Shown: positions 8,408 to 16,333, counted from the stretch's first letter. The stretch is 64,000 nt of DNA from Bacillus infantis NRRL B-14911 (GCF_000473245.1 NC_022524.1:2566501-2630500), one strand, 5' to 3'. Notes: a model not told the origin generated them from the letters alone. Numbers and translations: made by a program.

Positions 8408-9049
8408 ATGACTGCTTATCTGGATTACACTTCCCCGTCCCTTGCGTACGCTTTCGATGTGAATAAAAGCCCCCTTATGAAAAAAGACAAACATAACTTT
8501 ATCAATATTCTGGGGATTGCCCAGCTGAATACCCTTGAAAATGTTTCCCTGCTTGATATATTTCTAAGCACCGGCAATGCGGTAGAACCCCATTACCACC
8601 AGAACGCTGCAGAATTGGTCTACTGCATATCCGGAAAGGCCACTGTTTCCCTGCTGAATCCTTTTACAAAGAATATCCAAAACTATACGATCGGACCAGG
8701 ACAGGTTGCCAATGTACCTCAAGGCTGGTGGCATTACGAAGTAGCCCTGCAGGATAACACGCATCTTCTTGCTATTTTTAATGCACCTACGCCTGAAGTG
8801 ATACTTGGTTCTGATATCCTGAAATTTACACCGGCCAATATTATGGCAAATACCTACTGTATAGATGAAAATCAGTGGAATGAGACGGTTGCCCAAGTGC
8901 AGCCTACAGCCTATATCGGACCCGCCAATAGCTGCAGCAAATCCAAAAAAATGGCGCGCAGGCACCATTATTCTTATGGACATCAGGGTTCAACTTCCCG
9001 GCGATCCGCTTATAGCAGAGCAGGATACTGGCCCGTATATCCAGGATGA
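8408..9049 (+). CDS. Cupin-domain protein with basic Tyr/Ser-rich C-terminal tail
   Basis: 213 residues from ATG 8408: GGGAG ends nine bases before it but only three before ATG 8402. One cupin barrel (about 35-150) carries metal ligands H62, H64, E69 in EPHYHQNAAELVYCISG and H109 in PQGWWHY, so it should bind Mn or Fe as oxalate-decarboxylase-type cupins do. After residue 175 the chain switches to a low-complexity tail rich in Ser, Arg, Tyr and His (KKMARRHHYSYGHQGS...), unlike enzymatic cupins and reminiscent of spore-coat or surface proteins. Coat association is only a guess. No operon partners. Confidence 0.75.
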   Translation: MTAYLDYTSPSLAYAFDVNKSPLMKKDKHNFINILGIAQLNTLENVSLLDIFLSTGNAVEPHYHQNAAELVYCISGKATVSLLNPFTKNIQNYTIGPGQVANVPQGWWHYEVALQDNTHLLAIFNAPTPEVILGSDILKFTPANIMANTYCIDENQWNETVAQVQPTAYIGPANSCSKSKKMARRHHYSYGHQGSTSRRSAYSRAGYWPVYPG

Positions 9050-9103
9050 ATGCTTTCATTCCACAAAAGGATTATTAAATTTAAATGCATCCCCAAAAAG
9101 AGG

Positions 9104-9144
9104 ATAAATAAAATCCGCTGCTTTTATTAATAGAAAGCGGCGGA
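9104..9144 (-). terminator. Terminator downstream of the 91-residue membrane gene
   Basis: Eleven-bp stem (TCCGCCGCTTT / AAAGCAGCGGA on the minus strand, one wobble) followed on the minus strand by a T-rich tract. Confidence 0.7.
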
Positions 9145-9173
9145 CACCTTGACAGAGTTAAGAATAATTTTAC

Positions 9174-9449
9174 TCATAGTTGTTTCTCTTCTTTACTATT
9201 GCTGTACTTTTTCCCGGCTCCAGAACCTATGAATACAGTAAACATAATGCAGGAAAAGGTATAGACTCTCTCGTCTTCAATGGGGACAAGCTCAGTGAGC
9301 AACAGCCATGCTGCAAAAGGGAGTGTGATCGCCAATGCCCCGGCTGCCATTGTGCCTAATCTGTTGAAAAGTTTTTCACGAATTTTAAAGACAGGCTCTA
9401 TTGCGAACTCTAAAAAGAGAGCCAGAGCTAATGGAATGGTTATAAACAT
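9174..9449 (-). CDS. Small two-helix membrane protein
   Basis: 91 residues from ATG 9449, preferred over ATG 9473 because AAAGGA lies seven bases before it. Two or three hydrophobic stretches (MFITIPLALALFLEFAI, AGALAITLPFAAWLLLTE, FSCIMFTVFIG) with a short charged C-terminus. I do not recognise a family. It follows the DUF4064-like gene on the same strand by about 40 bases, so the two may form an operon. Confidence 0.55.
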   Translation of the reverse strand: MFITIPLALALFLEFAIEPVFKIREKLFNRLGTMAAGALAITLPFAAWLLLTELVPIEDERVYTFSCIMFTVFIGSGAGKKYSNSKEEKQL

Positions 9450-9487
9450 CCTATTTTCCTTTCCATATTCCATAAATCCGGCCTTTT

Positions 9488-9979
9488 TTAATAATCCGGA
9501 TACGAAGGTTCTTTTTTCTTATTCGCTGTCAGGATCAAAATTCCGGAAGTTATCAGGAGGCCGGGAATAATTAATGTGGGAAGACTCAATACACCAACGA
9601 CAATAAAAATAACCGCTGCGGCTTTAGGATTTTTCTTTATAGTTAAAATGCCGGCCAGGTTAAGGAACAGCATAAGGAGCCAAAAAACGAGAAATATAAT
9701 AAGCACAACCTCGACAAAATCCATAGTGCCGTCCGCTATTTCCCTGGCTGCTGCCGTTCCGTCCTGCCCTGACATTTCCCGCTGGAATTTTGGATCGCTG
9801 CTGATAAGTTCAGTTAAAACATTCGCCGTATACCCCCTTGATACGAGGAAATAGAAGAGCCCTGCGGTAAAGTTTATCAAGACCGTGATGCCAAAAGAAA
9901 TTAATCCAAGCAGTTTAGGCACCCTATAAGTTTCTTCTGCCAACTTTTTTCTCTCCCTGCTCAATCTGTATTTTTTCAT
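9488..9979 (-). CDS. Multi-pass membrane protein, DUF4064-like
   Basis: 163 residues. Four membrane helices in two pairs separated by an exposed acidic loop (ISSDPKFQREMSGQDGTAA), and the second pair has the repeated small-residue pattern of DUF4064 (VIFIVVGVLSLPTLIIPGLLIT). The ribosome site is weak, so the start is less certain. Function unknown. The downstream small membrane gene at 9174 may be cotranscribed. Confidence 0.6.
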   Translation of the reverse strand: MKKYRLSRERKKLAEETYRVPKLLGLISFGITVLINFTAGLFYFLVSRGYTANVLTELISSDPKFQREMSGQDGTAAAREIADGTMDFVEVVLIIFLVFWLLMLFLNLAGILTIKKNPKAAAVIFIVVGVLSLPTLIIPGLLITSGILILTANKKKEPSYPDY

Positions 9980-10108
9980 TTATTTGAGTTTTTAGACAAA
10001 CACACTTTTGGATTCCCACCAGGAATCATTTTCCTTTTTCATTGTAATCTTTGCCTCTTTATTATTCAATACTTCCGGTTATTCTTGTGCCAGGCAAATT
10101 CATTGCCT

Positions 10109-10576
10109 TTAAATAAGCGGACCTTTATATGGAATTTTCGGCATATTGATAAAGTCATAGCCGGCAATCTCATCTGCCTTAGTCAGGTATGCATGCAGAC
10201 TTTCCACCAGCATCAAGTTCGGGATGCTGGTTTCTTTTTCTTTTATCAAAATGATCGGCTTTTGCAGTGCATACGCATAGCCAAGCTCAAAGGCTGTCCC
10301 GCTGTCCACGGAATTTTCTTCATAGTCGTGAATGGCAACTACTACGTCAGCACGCCGCAAATATCTTAAATCATTCTGGAAAACAGTCTTCCTCCAGGGA
10401 TCAGAAGCGAAAGTCAGCTGCGGGAACTGGTAAAACCTCGCCGAGAAGAAATCAGCCACATAGGGATTCTTCCTCAGTGCATTCTCGAGCCTTCCGATCC
10501 TTTCCAGCTGCTCTTCATTAAAAAAGGGGCTGGCGATAAAAACTCTTACCGTCCTGAAAAATTGATTATTTTCCAT
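10109..10576 (-). CDS. Nucleoside 2-deoxyribosyltransferase-like protein
   Basis: 155 residues. Starts with the nucleotide-sugar fold strand VRVFIASPFF and contains ADVVVAIHDY followed by D91-SGTAFELGYA with the presumed catalytic Glu97, the key signature of the family that moves deoxyribose between bases or hydrolyses deoxynucleoside N-glycosidic bonds. Length matches. A role in deoxynucleoside salvage or house-cleaning is likely; exact base specificity cannot be read. It is monocistronic by position. Confidence 0.8.
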   Translation of the reverse strand: MENNQFFRTVRVFIASPFFNEEQLERIGRLENALRKNPYVADFFSARFYQFPQLTFASDPWRKTVFQNDLRYLRRADVVVAIHDYEENSVDSGTAFELGYAYALQKPIILIKEKETSIPNLMLVESLHAYLTKADEIAGYDFINMPKIPYKGPLI

Positions 10577-10640
10577 TGTTATTCCTCCGCATTTTTTTGT
10601 ATATATATGTGCCGAAGGAATGTGATTATGTTAAATCCTT

Positions 10641-11078
10641 TCATTCGTCTTCCTCATTATACAAAGCTGCCTGTTTCAGCCGCAGCCGGTAAATGTAAAA
10701 GACAGGTATTCCGCCGCAAACTGCGATAATCACACCCAGGACCAGACCATCATCCCATCCATAGCCCGGCGTAATGCTGATCAAATATGAAATGATGGCA
10801 GCCCCTCCGAGAATGGCTGCTATGCTTAAAATAAATGACTTTTTCGGGTTTTTCCCCTGTCTCTCATGCTCTACGCTAACACTCATGGATAGATAAGCAA
10901 ATACAACCGAGGTTCCGATAAAAACAAGCCAAAGCGGATTCCCACGCATAGCTTCCATGCCGCCTTGCATTAAATCGTATGCAAGAATGCAAAGGATTCC
11001 CAGCGTCTGGACGATATAGACTATCCGTACATGCTCCAAATTCCTTTGCTTCAAACGTTCATCGGTCATTTTTTTCAT
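10641..11078 (-). CDS. Four-helix membrane protein paired with XRE regulator
   Basis: 145 residues from ATG 11078, which overlaps the TGA of the regulator as ATGA; GAGGAG lies upstream. N-terminal amphipathic stretch MTDERLKQRNLEHVRIVYIVQ is followed by four hydrophobic helices. The DER-K motif ahead of the helices also occurs in the protein at 52271-52657, and resembles DUF2178/DUF3796-like proteins that are always partnered with a small HTH regulator. Function unknown, possibly membrane stress sensing. Confidence 0.6.
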   Translation of the reverse strand: MKKMTDERLKQRNLEHVRIVYIVQTLGILCILAYDLMQGGMEAMRGNPLWLVFIGTSVVFAYLSMSVSVEHERQGKNPKKSFILSIAAILGGAAIISYLISITPGYGWDDGLVLGVIIAVCGGIPVFYIYRLRLKQAALYNEEDE

Positions 11079-11281
11079 CTCAGCTCCTCCTCTTCCACCC
11101 AAAATAATTCGTCCAGCTTTGACTGGACTGCATAGCAGATCTGCAGGCACAGCTTTAAAGAAGGATTATACTTGCCCTTTTCAATCAAGCTGACCGTCTG
11201 CCTTGTAATTCCCACCCGATCCGCCAGCTCTTGCTGGGTCAGCTCTGCCTGCAGCCGGGCCTGCTTTACATTATTTTTCAT
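11075..11281 (-). CDS. Small XRE-family HTH regulator
   Basis: 68 residues from ATG 11281, with GGAGG eight bases upstream. Nearly the whole protein is one Cro/C1-type helix-turn-helix (KQARLQAELTQQELADRVGI, TRQTVSLIEKGKYNPS), ending LDELFWVEEEE as in YozG/YvaO-like regulators. It heads a two-gene operon with the membrane protein at 10641 (4-base overlap). It probably represses its own operon; tandem TATATATTCC motifs lie in its promoter. Confidence 0.85.
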   Translation of the reverse strand: MKNNVKQARLQAELTQQELADRVGITRQTVSLIEKGKYNPSLKLCLQICYAVQSKLDELFWVEEEELR

Positions 11282-11308
11282 ATATTTTTCCTCCACCCAG
11301 AATGTAAC

Positions 11309-11340
11309 ATATATATTCCTTTTTGTAAATTATATATTCC
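11309..11340. promoter_or_regulatory. Direct repeat TATATATTCC x2, candidate XRE operator
   Basis: CATATATATTCC and TTATATATTCC recur 21 bases apart, two helical turns, just upstream of the XRE gene at 11281. Spacing and position suit a dimeric autoregulator; binding is inferred. Confidence 0.4.
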
Positions 11341-11362
11341 GTTCTCATATGTGGAGTCTTAC

Positions 11363-11394
11363 GAAAAAAAAGAGACAGGGTCGCCTGTCTCTTC
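11363..11394 (-). terminator. Terminator of DUF2975-XRE operon
   Basis: Perfect 9-bp stem AGAGACAGG / CCTGTCTCT with 4-base loop and a run of eight T on the minus strand. Confidence 0.92.
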
Positions 11395-11403
11395 AAACTT
11401 CTG

Positions 11404-11616
11404 CTAATGTTCTTCTCCCCGGTATTCGAGAATATCTCCCGGCTGGCAGTCCAGCGCCCTGCAGATGCTGTCAAGCGTGGAAAGCCGCACTGCCTTTGCT
11501 TTGCCGTTCTTCAGTATTGAGAGATTGGCCATGGTAATACCCACCCGCTCGGACAGCTCTGTAACACTCATTTTCCTTTTTGCCAGCATAACATCTATGT
11601 TAATGATTATTGCCAT
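11404..11616 (-). CDS. YozG-type XRE HTH regulator
   Basis: 70 residues: MAIIINIDVMLAKRKMSVTE leads into a compact HTH (LSERVGITMANLSILKNGKA), then ICRALDCQPGDILEY, the classic end of this HTH group. It begins nine bases after the DUF2975 gene, the standard arrangement for this pair, in which the regulator controls its own operon. Membrane partner and regulator probably act as one small sensing unit. Confidence 0.9.
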   Translation of the reverse strand: MAIIINIDVMLAKRKMSVTELSERVGITMANLSILKNGKAKAVRLSTLDSICRALDCQPGDILEYRGEEH

Positions 11617-11625
11617 TCCTTCACC

Positions 11626-12102
11626 TCAGATAGTCAGTTCATTTTCATTTTTCATGGTTAGGGCGCTCCGCAGAAGCTCCTTCAGGACAGCTGCAAACAC
11701 ACTGATGACAAAAGAACAGAAAGCAATGGCTGCACCCATAAGGAAGACTCCTGGATGAAGGGCCCCGGCAGCTCCAACTCCGATGATCCCGGCAGCATAT
11801 ATAAGCCCCAAAGCAATGCCGCAATTCCTGATGCAGCGCAGCGACTGCACAGAGAAATCGGAAAAAGCAGTCTGCCCTTCAATGTATCTTAATAATTTCC
11901 ATGATTCATACAGCGCAATGTAAAATGGAATCGCGGCCGCATACATGCCCAAAAGGACCGGCCATTTCAAATAAGCAAACTCAGGGTTCTCTGCAGCTGC
12001 ATCACCTGCAAGTCCAGGCAGAAGAAAAATACAGAGGAGTGCCACGATCAACCCCATAATAAGGATGGCGGCTTTCAGGAAACTCGTTATAGCCTTGTTC
12101 AT
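11626..12102 (-). CDS. DUF2975 membrane protein
   Basis: 158 residues, GGAGG six bases before ATG. Four membrane helices with the family hallmark YIALYESWKLLRYIEGQTAF between helices 2 and 3 (about 60-80), then SVQSLRCIRNCG. DUF2975 proteins are regularly encoded next to YozG-type regulators, as here. Biochemical role unknown; inferred to sense or respond to a membrane state. Confidence 0.88.
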   Translation of the reverse strand: MNKAITSFLKAAILIMGLIVALLCIFLLPGLAGDAAAENPEFAYLKWPVLLGMYAAAIPFYIALYESWKLLRYIEGQTAFSDFSVQSLRCIRNCGIALGLIYAAGIIGVGAAGALHPGVFLMGAAIAFCSFVISVFAAVLKELLRSALTMKNENELTI

Positions 12103-12147
12103 AAGGTACCTCCGGTTTAAGGATTATTAATAATATACTAATACAAC

Positions 12148-12244
12148 ATTTATCGTATTTCAATAAAAAAGGAGCATATGTCAGTAAAAGTTCATCGAAA
12201 TTTAATATTAAACCATTGACTTCATTTATTGATTTACGATAAAT
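12148..12244. promoter_or_regulatory. Inverted ATTTATCGTA motifs in divergent promoter region
   Basis: ATTTATCGTA at 12148-12157 recurs as its reverse complement TACGATAAAT at 12235-12244, flanking the shared promoter region of the DUF2975 operon and the gene at 12279. They are candidate operators for the YozG-type regulator. Confidence 0.45.
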
Positions 12245-12278
12245 TATCTTTACATATCAATAATGGAGGCGGTAAGTC

Positions 12279-12824
12279 GTGACATCCTTTTTACTTTTGG
12301 GAATCATCGGAGTTGCTTTTTTGCTTATTCTGTACAAAAGAAAACCCGCACTTGAGGGGAGTGCAGCCAATCGGAAGATGGTGCATTTATTGAGTCAGGC
12401 TCCCTGGTTTCAAAGCCATTGGAGAGCTGGTTTGTTTTTATTTGTTACCAATGCACTGCTATTTGCGGCAACACTCTTGATTTTGTATTCGCTGCTGTTT
12501 TTGAATATCCCTTATATACACCTGCTGATCATGTTCCTTGCAGCAGCCTTCAGCATCCGCTTTTGGCTTGATATAAAACTGGCTTGGAGAGGCGCTGCAA
12601 AAGAGCGGTTGAAAGCGGGCTTGATTGGAAGCAGCTTTTATCTGATTATTTTCGTTATCTTTCTCTATGAGTTTGCATCAGCAGAATCTGAATTTCCTGG
12701 TGATGATCCCTTTATGCGGGCCATCGGTTTCTTCTTTGGAATGATTGTGGCTGCCACAGCAGCGATTTCCTGTGTAGCAGCTATAGGATTTTCCAGTAAA
12801 GGACATGAAAAAAGGCAGATATAG
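12279..12824 (+). CDS. Multi-pass membrane protein, unknown family
   Basis: 181 residues from GTG with GGAGGCGG upstream. Five or so hydrophobic segments: an N-terminal anchor, a pair around 45-95, one near 115-130 and one near 150-175, with conserved-looking Trp/His in APWFQSHWRAGLF. No recognised domain. It diverges from the DUF2975-XRE operon and carries the same inverted motif near its promoter, so it may belong to the same regulon. Confidence 0.6.
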   Translation: MTSFLLLGIIGVAFLLILYKRKPALEGSAANRKMVHLLSQAPWFQSHWRAGLFLFVTNALLFAATLLILYSLLFLNIPYIHLLIMFLAAAFSIRFWLDIKLAWRGAAKERLKAGLIGSSFYLIIFVIFLYEFASAESEFPGDDPFMRAIGFFFGMIVAATAAISCVAAIGFSSKGHEKRQI

Positions 12825-13001
12825 CATCTGCCAGAACATTACCGTATATATTGCACCGGCGGGACAGACTGTATCAGAATCAATCCATCATACTGTTCAG
12901 CCGGAACGAGGGTATTTGGATACGAACTCAGCAGTTTCAAGCTGACAATCAGCATTACTGCTCATGATAGACATTCAAATAGTGCTCCCTTATATTATAG
13001 A

Positions 13002-13029
13002 TTTAAAGAACTGCGCGAGACAGTTCTTT
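13002..13029 (-). terminator. Probable terminator of acetyltransferase gene
   Basis: Perfect 9-bp stem AAAGAACTG / CAGTTCTTT; trailing T tract is short. Confidence 0.55.
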
Positions 13030-13045
13030 CTATTACCAAGCAATT

Positions 13046-13630
13046 CTAAAGACCTTTTTCAAAGCAAACACATTCATGCACCCGTTTAAATCTCTTTTTA
13101 ATTACTGCGGTTTCTTCCCCTGTATAATGGGCAAAAACCTGCACAGGATGCAGATTCTTCAAGCCTGCAGAGACAGCACCTTTCAGCTCGGAATCTCCTT
13201 CCATGTAAACATGCAAGTACGATTCTTTTTGAACGAAGCCGTTGCTCTCATACCAAGCGCGAACCCAGTTATCATCACGGGTCCATGCTTCCATCCTGTT
13301 CAATCCCTGTTCCCTGGCGAGCCTTTCTGCTTCCTCCAGCAGGGCTGCTCCAATTCCCCTCCGCCTAAAGTCGGGGTGGACAGCAATATGCCAAATCATG
13401 CCGCCCAGCCCGGTTCCGCGGGAGCAAACCGTCTCTTCTTCTTCCTCATATTCCAGATCAAGCAGCCCTGCTATCATTCCGTCCACTTCGGCAACAAGCT
13501 CAATCGCCGGATTTTCGTATCGTTCCTTTTCACGCAAGACATTGTCAAAATAAGCCGTATCCAAAAATGACAGCACCCTGCAGCGGACCCAGCCTTTCTC
13601 ATCTTCCGGCTGATAGGTTCTGATAATCAT
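13046..13630 (-). CDS. GNAT family N-acetyltransferase
   Basis: 194 residues, AAGGAGG before ATG. Core acetyl-CoA motif is HIAVHPDFRRRGIGAALLEE (motif A, R-R-G-I-G-A), with YESNGF near the end of the fold; a further 35-residue C-terminal extension follows. Target is unknown. Upstream there is an unusual leader: a 22-codon frame with a very strong ribosome site and a GGGCC/GGCCC hairpin, so expression may be controlled by attenuation. Confidence 0.85.
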   Translation of the reverse strand: MIIRTYQPEDEKGWVRCRVLSFLDTAYFDNVLREKERYENPAIELVAEVDGMIAGLLDLEYEEEEETVCSRGTGLGGMIWHIAVHPDFRRRGIGAALLEEAERLAREQGLNRMEAWTRDDNWVRAWYESNGFVQKESYLHVYMEGDSELKGAVSAGLKNLHPVQVFAHYTGEETAVIKKRFKRVHECVCFEKGL

Positions 13631-13644
13631 AAATTCCTCCTTCA

Positions 13645-13665
13645 GGGCCGCTTACAGCAAGGCCC
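13645..13665 (-). promoter_or_regulatory. Hairpin between leader ORF and acetyltransferase start
   Basis: GGGCC / GGCCC with an 11-base loop in the leader, ending about ten bases before the AAGGAGG ribosome site of the acetyltransferase gene. No T-run, so it would act at translation or processing if at all. Confidence 0.35.
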
Positions 13666-13734
13666 CTATTCCTTCTTTAAAAATATTCTTTGGCTGATAC
13701 GACAAGTTCCTGAAATTCCTCTTTGGCTATTCAA
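13666..13734 (-). CDS. Possible 22-residue leader peptide
   Basis: TTG start nine bases after GGAGGTGAT, a full match to the 16S rRNA 3' end, then MNSQRGISGTCRISQRIFLK and two more residues before TAG. No larger gene can use this ribosome site. It ends 35 bases before the acetyltransferase gene. Could be chance, a remnant, or an attenuation leader. Confidence 0.35.
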   Translation of the reverse strand: MNSQRGISGTCRISQRIFLKKE

Positions 13735-13866
13735 GAGGCATCACCTCCAAAATTTTCATGATCTTACATTGAAAAACTTGTTACCATGGAATGGTTCTTT
13801 ATCAGGTATGGAAAATCCTTCTAAATCCTTAAAAAGCAAACAAAAAGTAAGGGATATTCTTTAAAC

Positions 13867-13895
13867 AAAAAAAGGCCCTCACATTTGGAGGACCT
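13867..13895 (-). terminator. Terminator of yitT-like locus
   Basis: Eight-bp stem AGGTCCTC / GAGGGCCT (one wobble), then seven T on the minus strand. Confidence 0.85.
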
Positions 13896-13905
13896 GATAG
13901 GCTTT

Positions 13906-14790
13906 TTAATGGATGCTTCTCTTTTTAAAACGTCCGCCCCTCACCTCAGTGATATCAGCTATCGCTAAAAAGGCGGACGGATCAAGTTCTTCAAGGATAC
14001 TGGTGAGCTTGGATTCTTCCAGTCTGTTGATGATGCAGAAAATTACTTTCTTGTCGTCTCCTGTGTATGCGCCTTCCCCTTTCAGGTACGTGACACCGCG
14101 TCCCAGCCGGTCATTGATGGTATCGCCGATTATGTCAGCTTCTTCGCTGATGATCCAGACCGATTTGGATGCTTCGAGGCCGTCAGCGACAATATCAATC
14201 GCTTTTGCAGCGATGACATAGGCAAGTATAGATTACATGGCCCGGTCCCATGTGTAGACAAAGCCTGCAGAGCTCAGAATGAAGAAGTTGATGAACATGA
14301 CGATTTCCCCGACAGAAAAAGGGACACGCTTGCTGATGACGATGGACAGAACTTCAGTCCCGTCAAGCGCTCCGCCATTGCGGATGACAAGCCCTACGCC
14401 AATTCCGAGGAAAATGCCGCCGAAAATTGTGGCTAAAAGAATATCCTCTGTAAAAGGAGGGATTGGGTGAAAGAATGAAGCAAAAAGGGAGAGCATGATG
14501 ATGCCGTAAATGGCAGAAAGCGAAAATGTTTTGCCCATCTGCTTGTAGCCTAAATAAATGAAGGGCAAGTTCAAGACGAATAAAAATAAACCCAGCTTGA
14601 TTCCTGTAATATGAGAAAGCATAATGGATATGCCTGTGATTCCGCCGTCAATTACCTGGTTGGGGATCAGGAAAATTTCAAGCCCGGTAGCCATCAGCAA
14701 AGCACCAAGCGTTATAAATACCATGCGCTGGATAATCTTGAGCCTGGAAAGCTTTTTATGACCCTTCTTTAATGTTATAAGTTCTTCCAA
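13906..14790 (-). pseudogene. yitT: YitT family (DUF161/DUF2179) membrane protein gene with one in-frame stop
   Basis: The frame from TTG 14790 (GAGG eight bases upstream) encodes the six-helix YitT membrane domain (GALLMATGLEIFLIPNQVID, GITGISIML, LIRNGGALDGTEVLS), then meets TAA at 14233-14235 right after WDRAM. The same frame continues without shift as SILAYVIAAKAIDIVADGLE through the soluble DUF2179 domain (KSVWIISEEADIIGD, GRGVTYLKGEGAYTG, ITEVRGGRFKKR) to TAA 13906-13908. The stop replaces the Tyr usually found before SILAY. So a single base change (TAT/TAC to TAA) breaks an otherwise intact 294-codon gene; a sequencing error or readthrough is possible. Confidence 0.9.
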
Positions 14791-14893
14791 GTGGCACACC
14801 TCTATATTGTATTTGTTTTCAATTATACCTTAAGTCTGCTATTTTAGAGGTGTTTGAGGATTGGTTGATTGTTCACCGGACTTCCTCTCAATT

Positions 14894-15289
14894 TTAAAAA
14901 ATCCGCAATTCCCTAACCAGATTTGCCACTTCAGCCGGCCTTACAGGCAAATCTGCCAATAAACCGATATCCACCCAAAGCGGCTCATAGGTGCCGCGGC
15001 CCTTTGCCGGATCGAATTCTTCTCCTGTCCCGCTCCCAAAAATACCAGCCCTCATCTCTGCAAAATAAAAAAATTGCGGTCCATCAAAATCATGACGGAC
15101 CAGCAGTCTGCCAACCTTCACTTCAATTCCCAGTTCTTCAAGGACTTCACGTGCTGCTGCCTCCTCAGCCAGCTCTCCAGGCTCTGCCCCTCCGCCGGGG
15201 AACACATAATATTCTTCACTTTCCCGGATCCGCTTAATGAGTGCCACTTTACCATCTTTTACAATAACTGCCCTGCCGCAGATTCTCAT
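14894..15289 (-). CDS. Nudix hydrolase
   Basis: 131 residues. Complete Nudix box: G-GAEPG-E at the loop, then seven residues to REVLEELGI, binding Mg for pyrophosphate hydrolysis. YYVFPGGGAEPGELAE precedes it. Substrate (oxidised nucleotide, nucleotide sugar or other) cannot be read. It starts 17 bases after the P-loop gene at 15307 ends, on the same strand, so the two are probably one operon. Confidence 0.88.
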   Translation of the reverse strand: MRICGRAVIVKDGKVALIKRIRESEEYYVFPGGGAEPGELAEEAAAREVLEELGIEVKVGRLLVRHDFDGPQFFYFAEMRAGIFGSGTGEEFDPAKGRGTYEPLWVDIGLLADLPVRPAEVANLVRELRIF

Positions 15290-15306
15290 TTCTCTCTACT
15301 TCCCCT

Positions 15307-15861
15307 TCAATAAAATTGTTCAGAAAGCTTTACAATTTCTCTAATGACAGAACCAGCCTCTTCATTATTTTTTATAACAAAAAGATAATCTGCTTCATTT
15401 TCGGCGGGGTCTTCCCTACGGGCATCCTGCTGCCGCTCCAGCACCTCTTTAAAGGTGGCTGCATTCCTGAAAATATTAGTGCTCCTGTTGCTTTCTGCAG
15501 CTCTTGCTTCCAGAATGGAATCCGGGATTTGGAAATGAACCATAATCCGGAAGAAATCTTCACTCGGAAATAGTTCATTCAACAGATAGTCCCTGTCTTT
15601 CCTGCTGAGATTAGAATTGCAGATGATCATATGCAGGCTGGTATTTTCTTTTGCATATTCGACAATATATTTTGATAGCCCGTGCTTGAGGGTATTCGGC
15701 CCGCTTACAGGCTGAAGAGCTTCATAATATGTATGGATAAATCCCGCGTGATTATCCTGGTCCATCACAAAAGAGCCTTTCAGCTCTTTCTTCAATTCTC
15801 CCGCAAATGTGCTTTTTCCGCTGTGTGTTTTCCCGACGGTCATGATTACAAATCGTTTCAC
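15307..15861 (-). CDS. P-loop NTPase / small-molecule kinase-like protein
   Basis: 184 residues from GTG 15861, chosen because GGGAG lies eight bases upstream. Walker A is TVGKTHSGKST close to the N-terminus; DQDNHAGFIH resembles the acceptor-binding region of zeta-toxin/kinase-type P-loop proteins, and a basic lid (DARREDP) follows. It could phosphorylate a nucleoside, sugar or RNA-related substrate. Directly upstream of a Nudix gene, with the pair ended by no visible terminator. Family assignment is general. Confidence 0.7.
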   Translation of the reverse strand: MKRFVIMTVGKTHSGKSTFAGELKKELKGSFVMDQDNHAGFIHTYYEALQPVSGPNTLKHGLSKYIVEYAKENTSLHMIICNSNLSRKDRDYLLNELFPSEDFFRIMVHFQIPDSILEARAAESNRSTNIFRNAATFKEVLERQQDARREDPAENEADYLFVIKNNEEAGSVIREIVKLSEQFY

Positions 15862-15887
15862 AGTTTCAGCTCCCACTCGTAAAATCA

Positions 15888-15913
15888 GACAAAAAAAGGA
15901 CCAGGAGGCCCTT
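15888..15913 (-). terminator. Terminator of VOC gene
   Basis: AAGGGCC / GGTCCTT stem with 4-base loop and seven T, immediately after the stop codon. Confidence 0.85.
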
Positions 15914-16333
15914 TTACTGCGATACCATAAATTTCTCCTTGAATGAAGGACTCAGCTCGCTCCATACATCGAACAGATTGCCGTCCGGATCCCTGAACAC
16001 AAAGTTCCTGCCAGCGTGTCCCCTCTCCTCGATCTCGCCTGTATGGACTCCTTGTTCACGGAACTCCTGATGAACCGCTTCAAGGGCAGCCTGCCCATCC
16101 ACTTCAAACGTCAGAGAAAACCTTTCTGCTCCCGAAGCATCTGTGAAATTACTAGTTTGTGATTCTGCTGCTTTAACAAGGAAAAAGCTCTGGTTCGCCA
16201 AATTAAGGATAGCTTTGTCTTCATCAATATAATTCAGCTCTGCCCCCAGCTTTCCCGCATACCAATTTGCAGATGCCTGAACATCCTTAACCGGAATATA
16301 AGTAGTACCTACTCTCCAAATCTTTTTGCTCAT
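15914..16333 (-). CDS. VOC family protein (glyoxalase/dioxygenase fold)
   Basis: 139 residues, AGGAGGGG before ATG. Module one runs through TTYIPVKDVQASANWYAGKL, module two ends NFVFRDPDGNLFDVWSEL, the standard VOC closing strand with its Asp-Pro-Asp-Gly turn. Candidate metal ligands are sparse, so it may be a binding or resistance protein rather than an enzyme. Single gene. Confidence 0.88.
   Translation of the reverse strand: MSKKIWRVGTTYIPVKDVQASANWYAGKLGAELNYIDEDKAILNLANQSFFLVKAAESQTSNFTDASGAERFSLTFEVDGQAALEAVHQEFREQGVHTGEIEERGHAGRNFVFRDPDGNLFDVWSELSPSFKEKFMVSQ

Noticed and set aside
14233-14799. Treating the 188-residue product as a complete YitT protein
   Set aside because: The soluble DUF2179 domain continues in the same frame past a single stop, so the gene is interrupted, not short.
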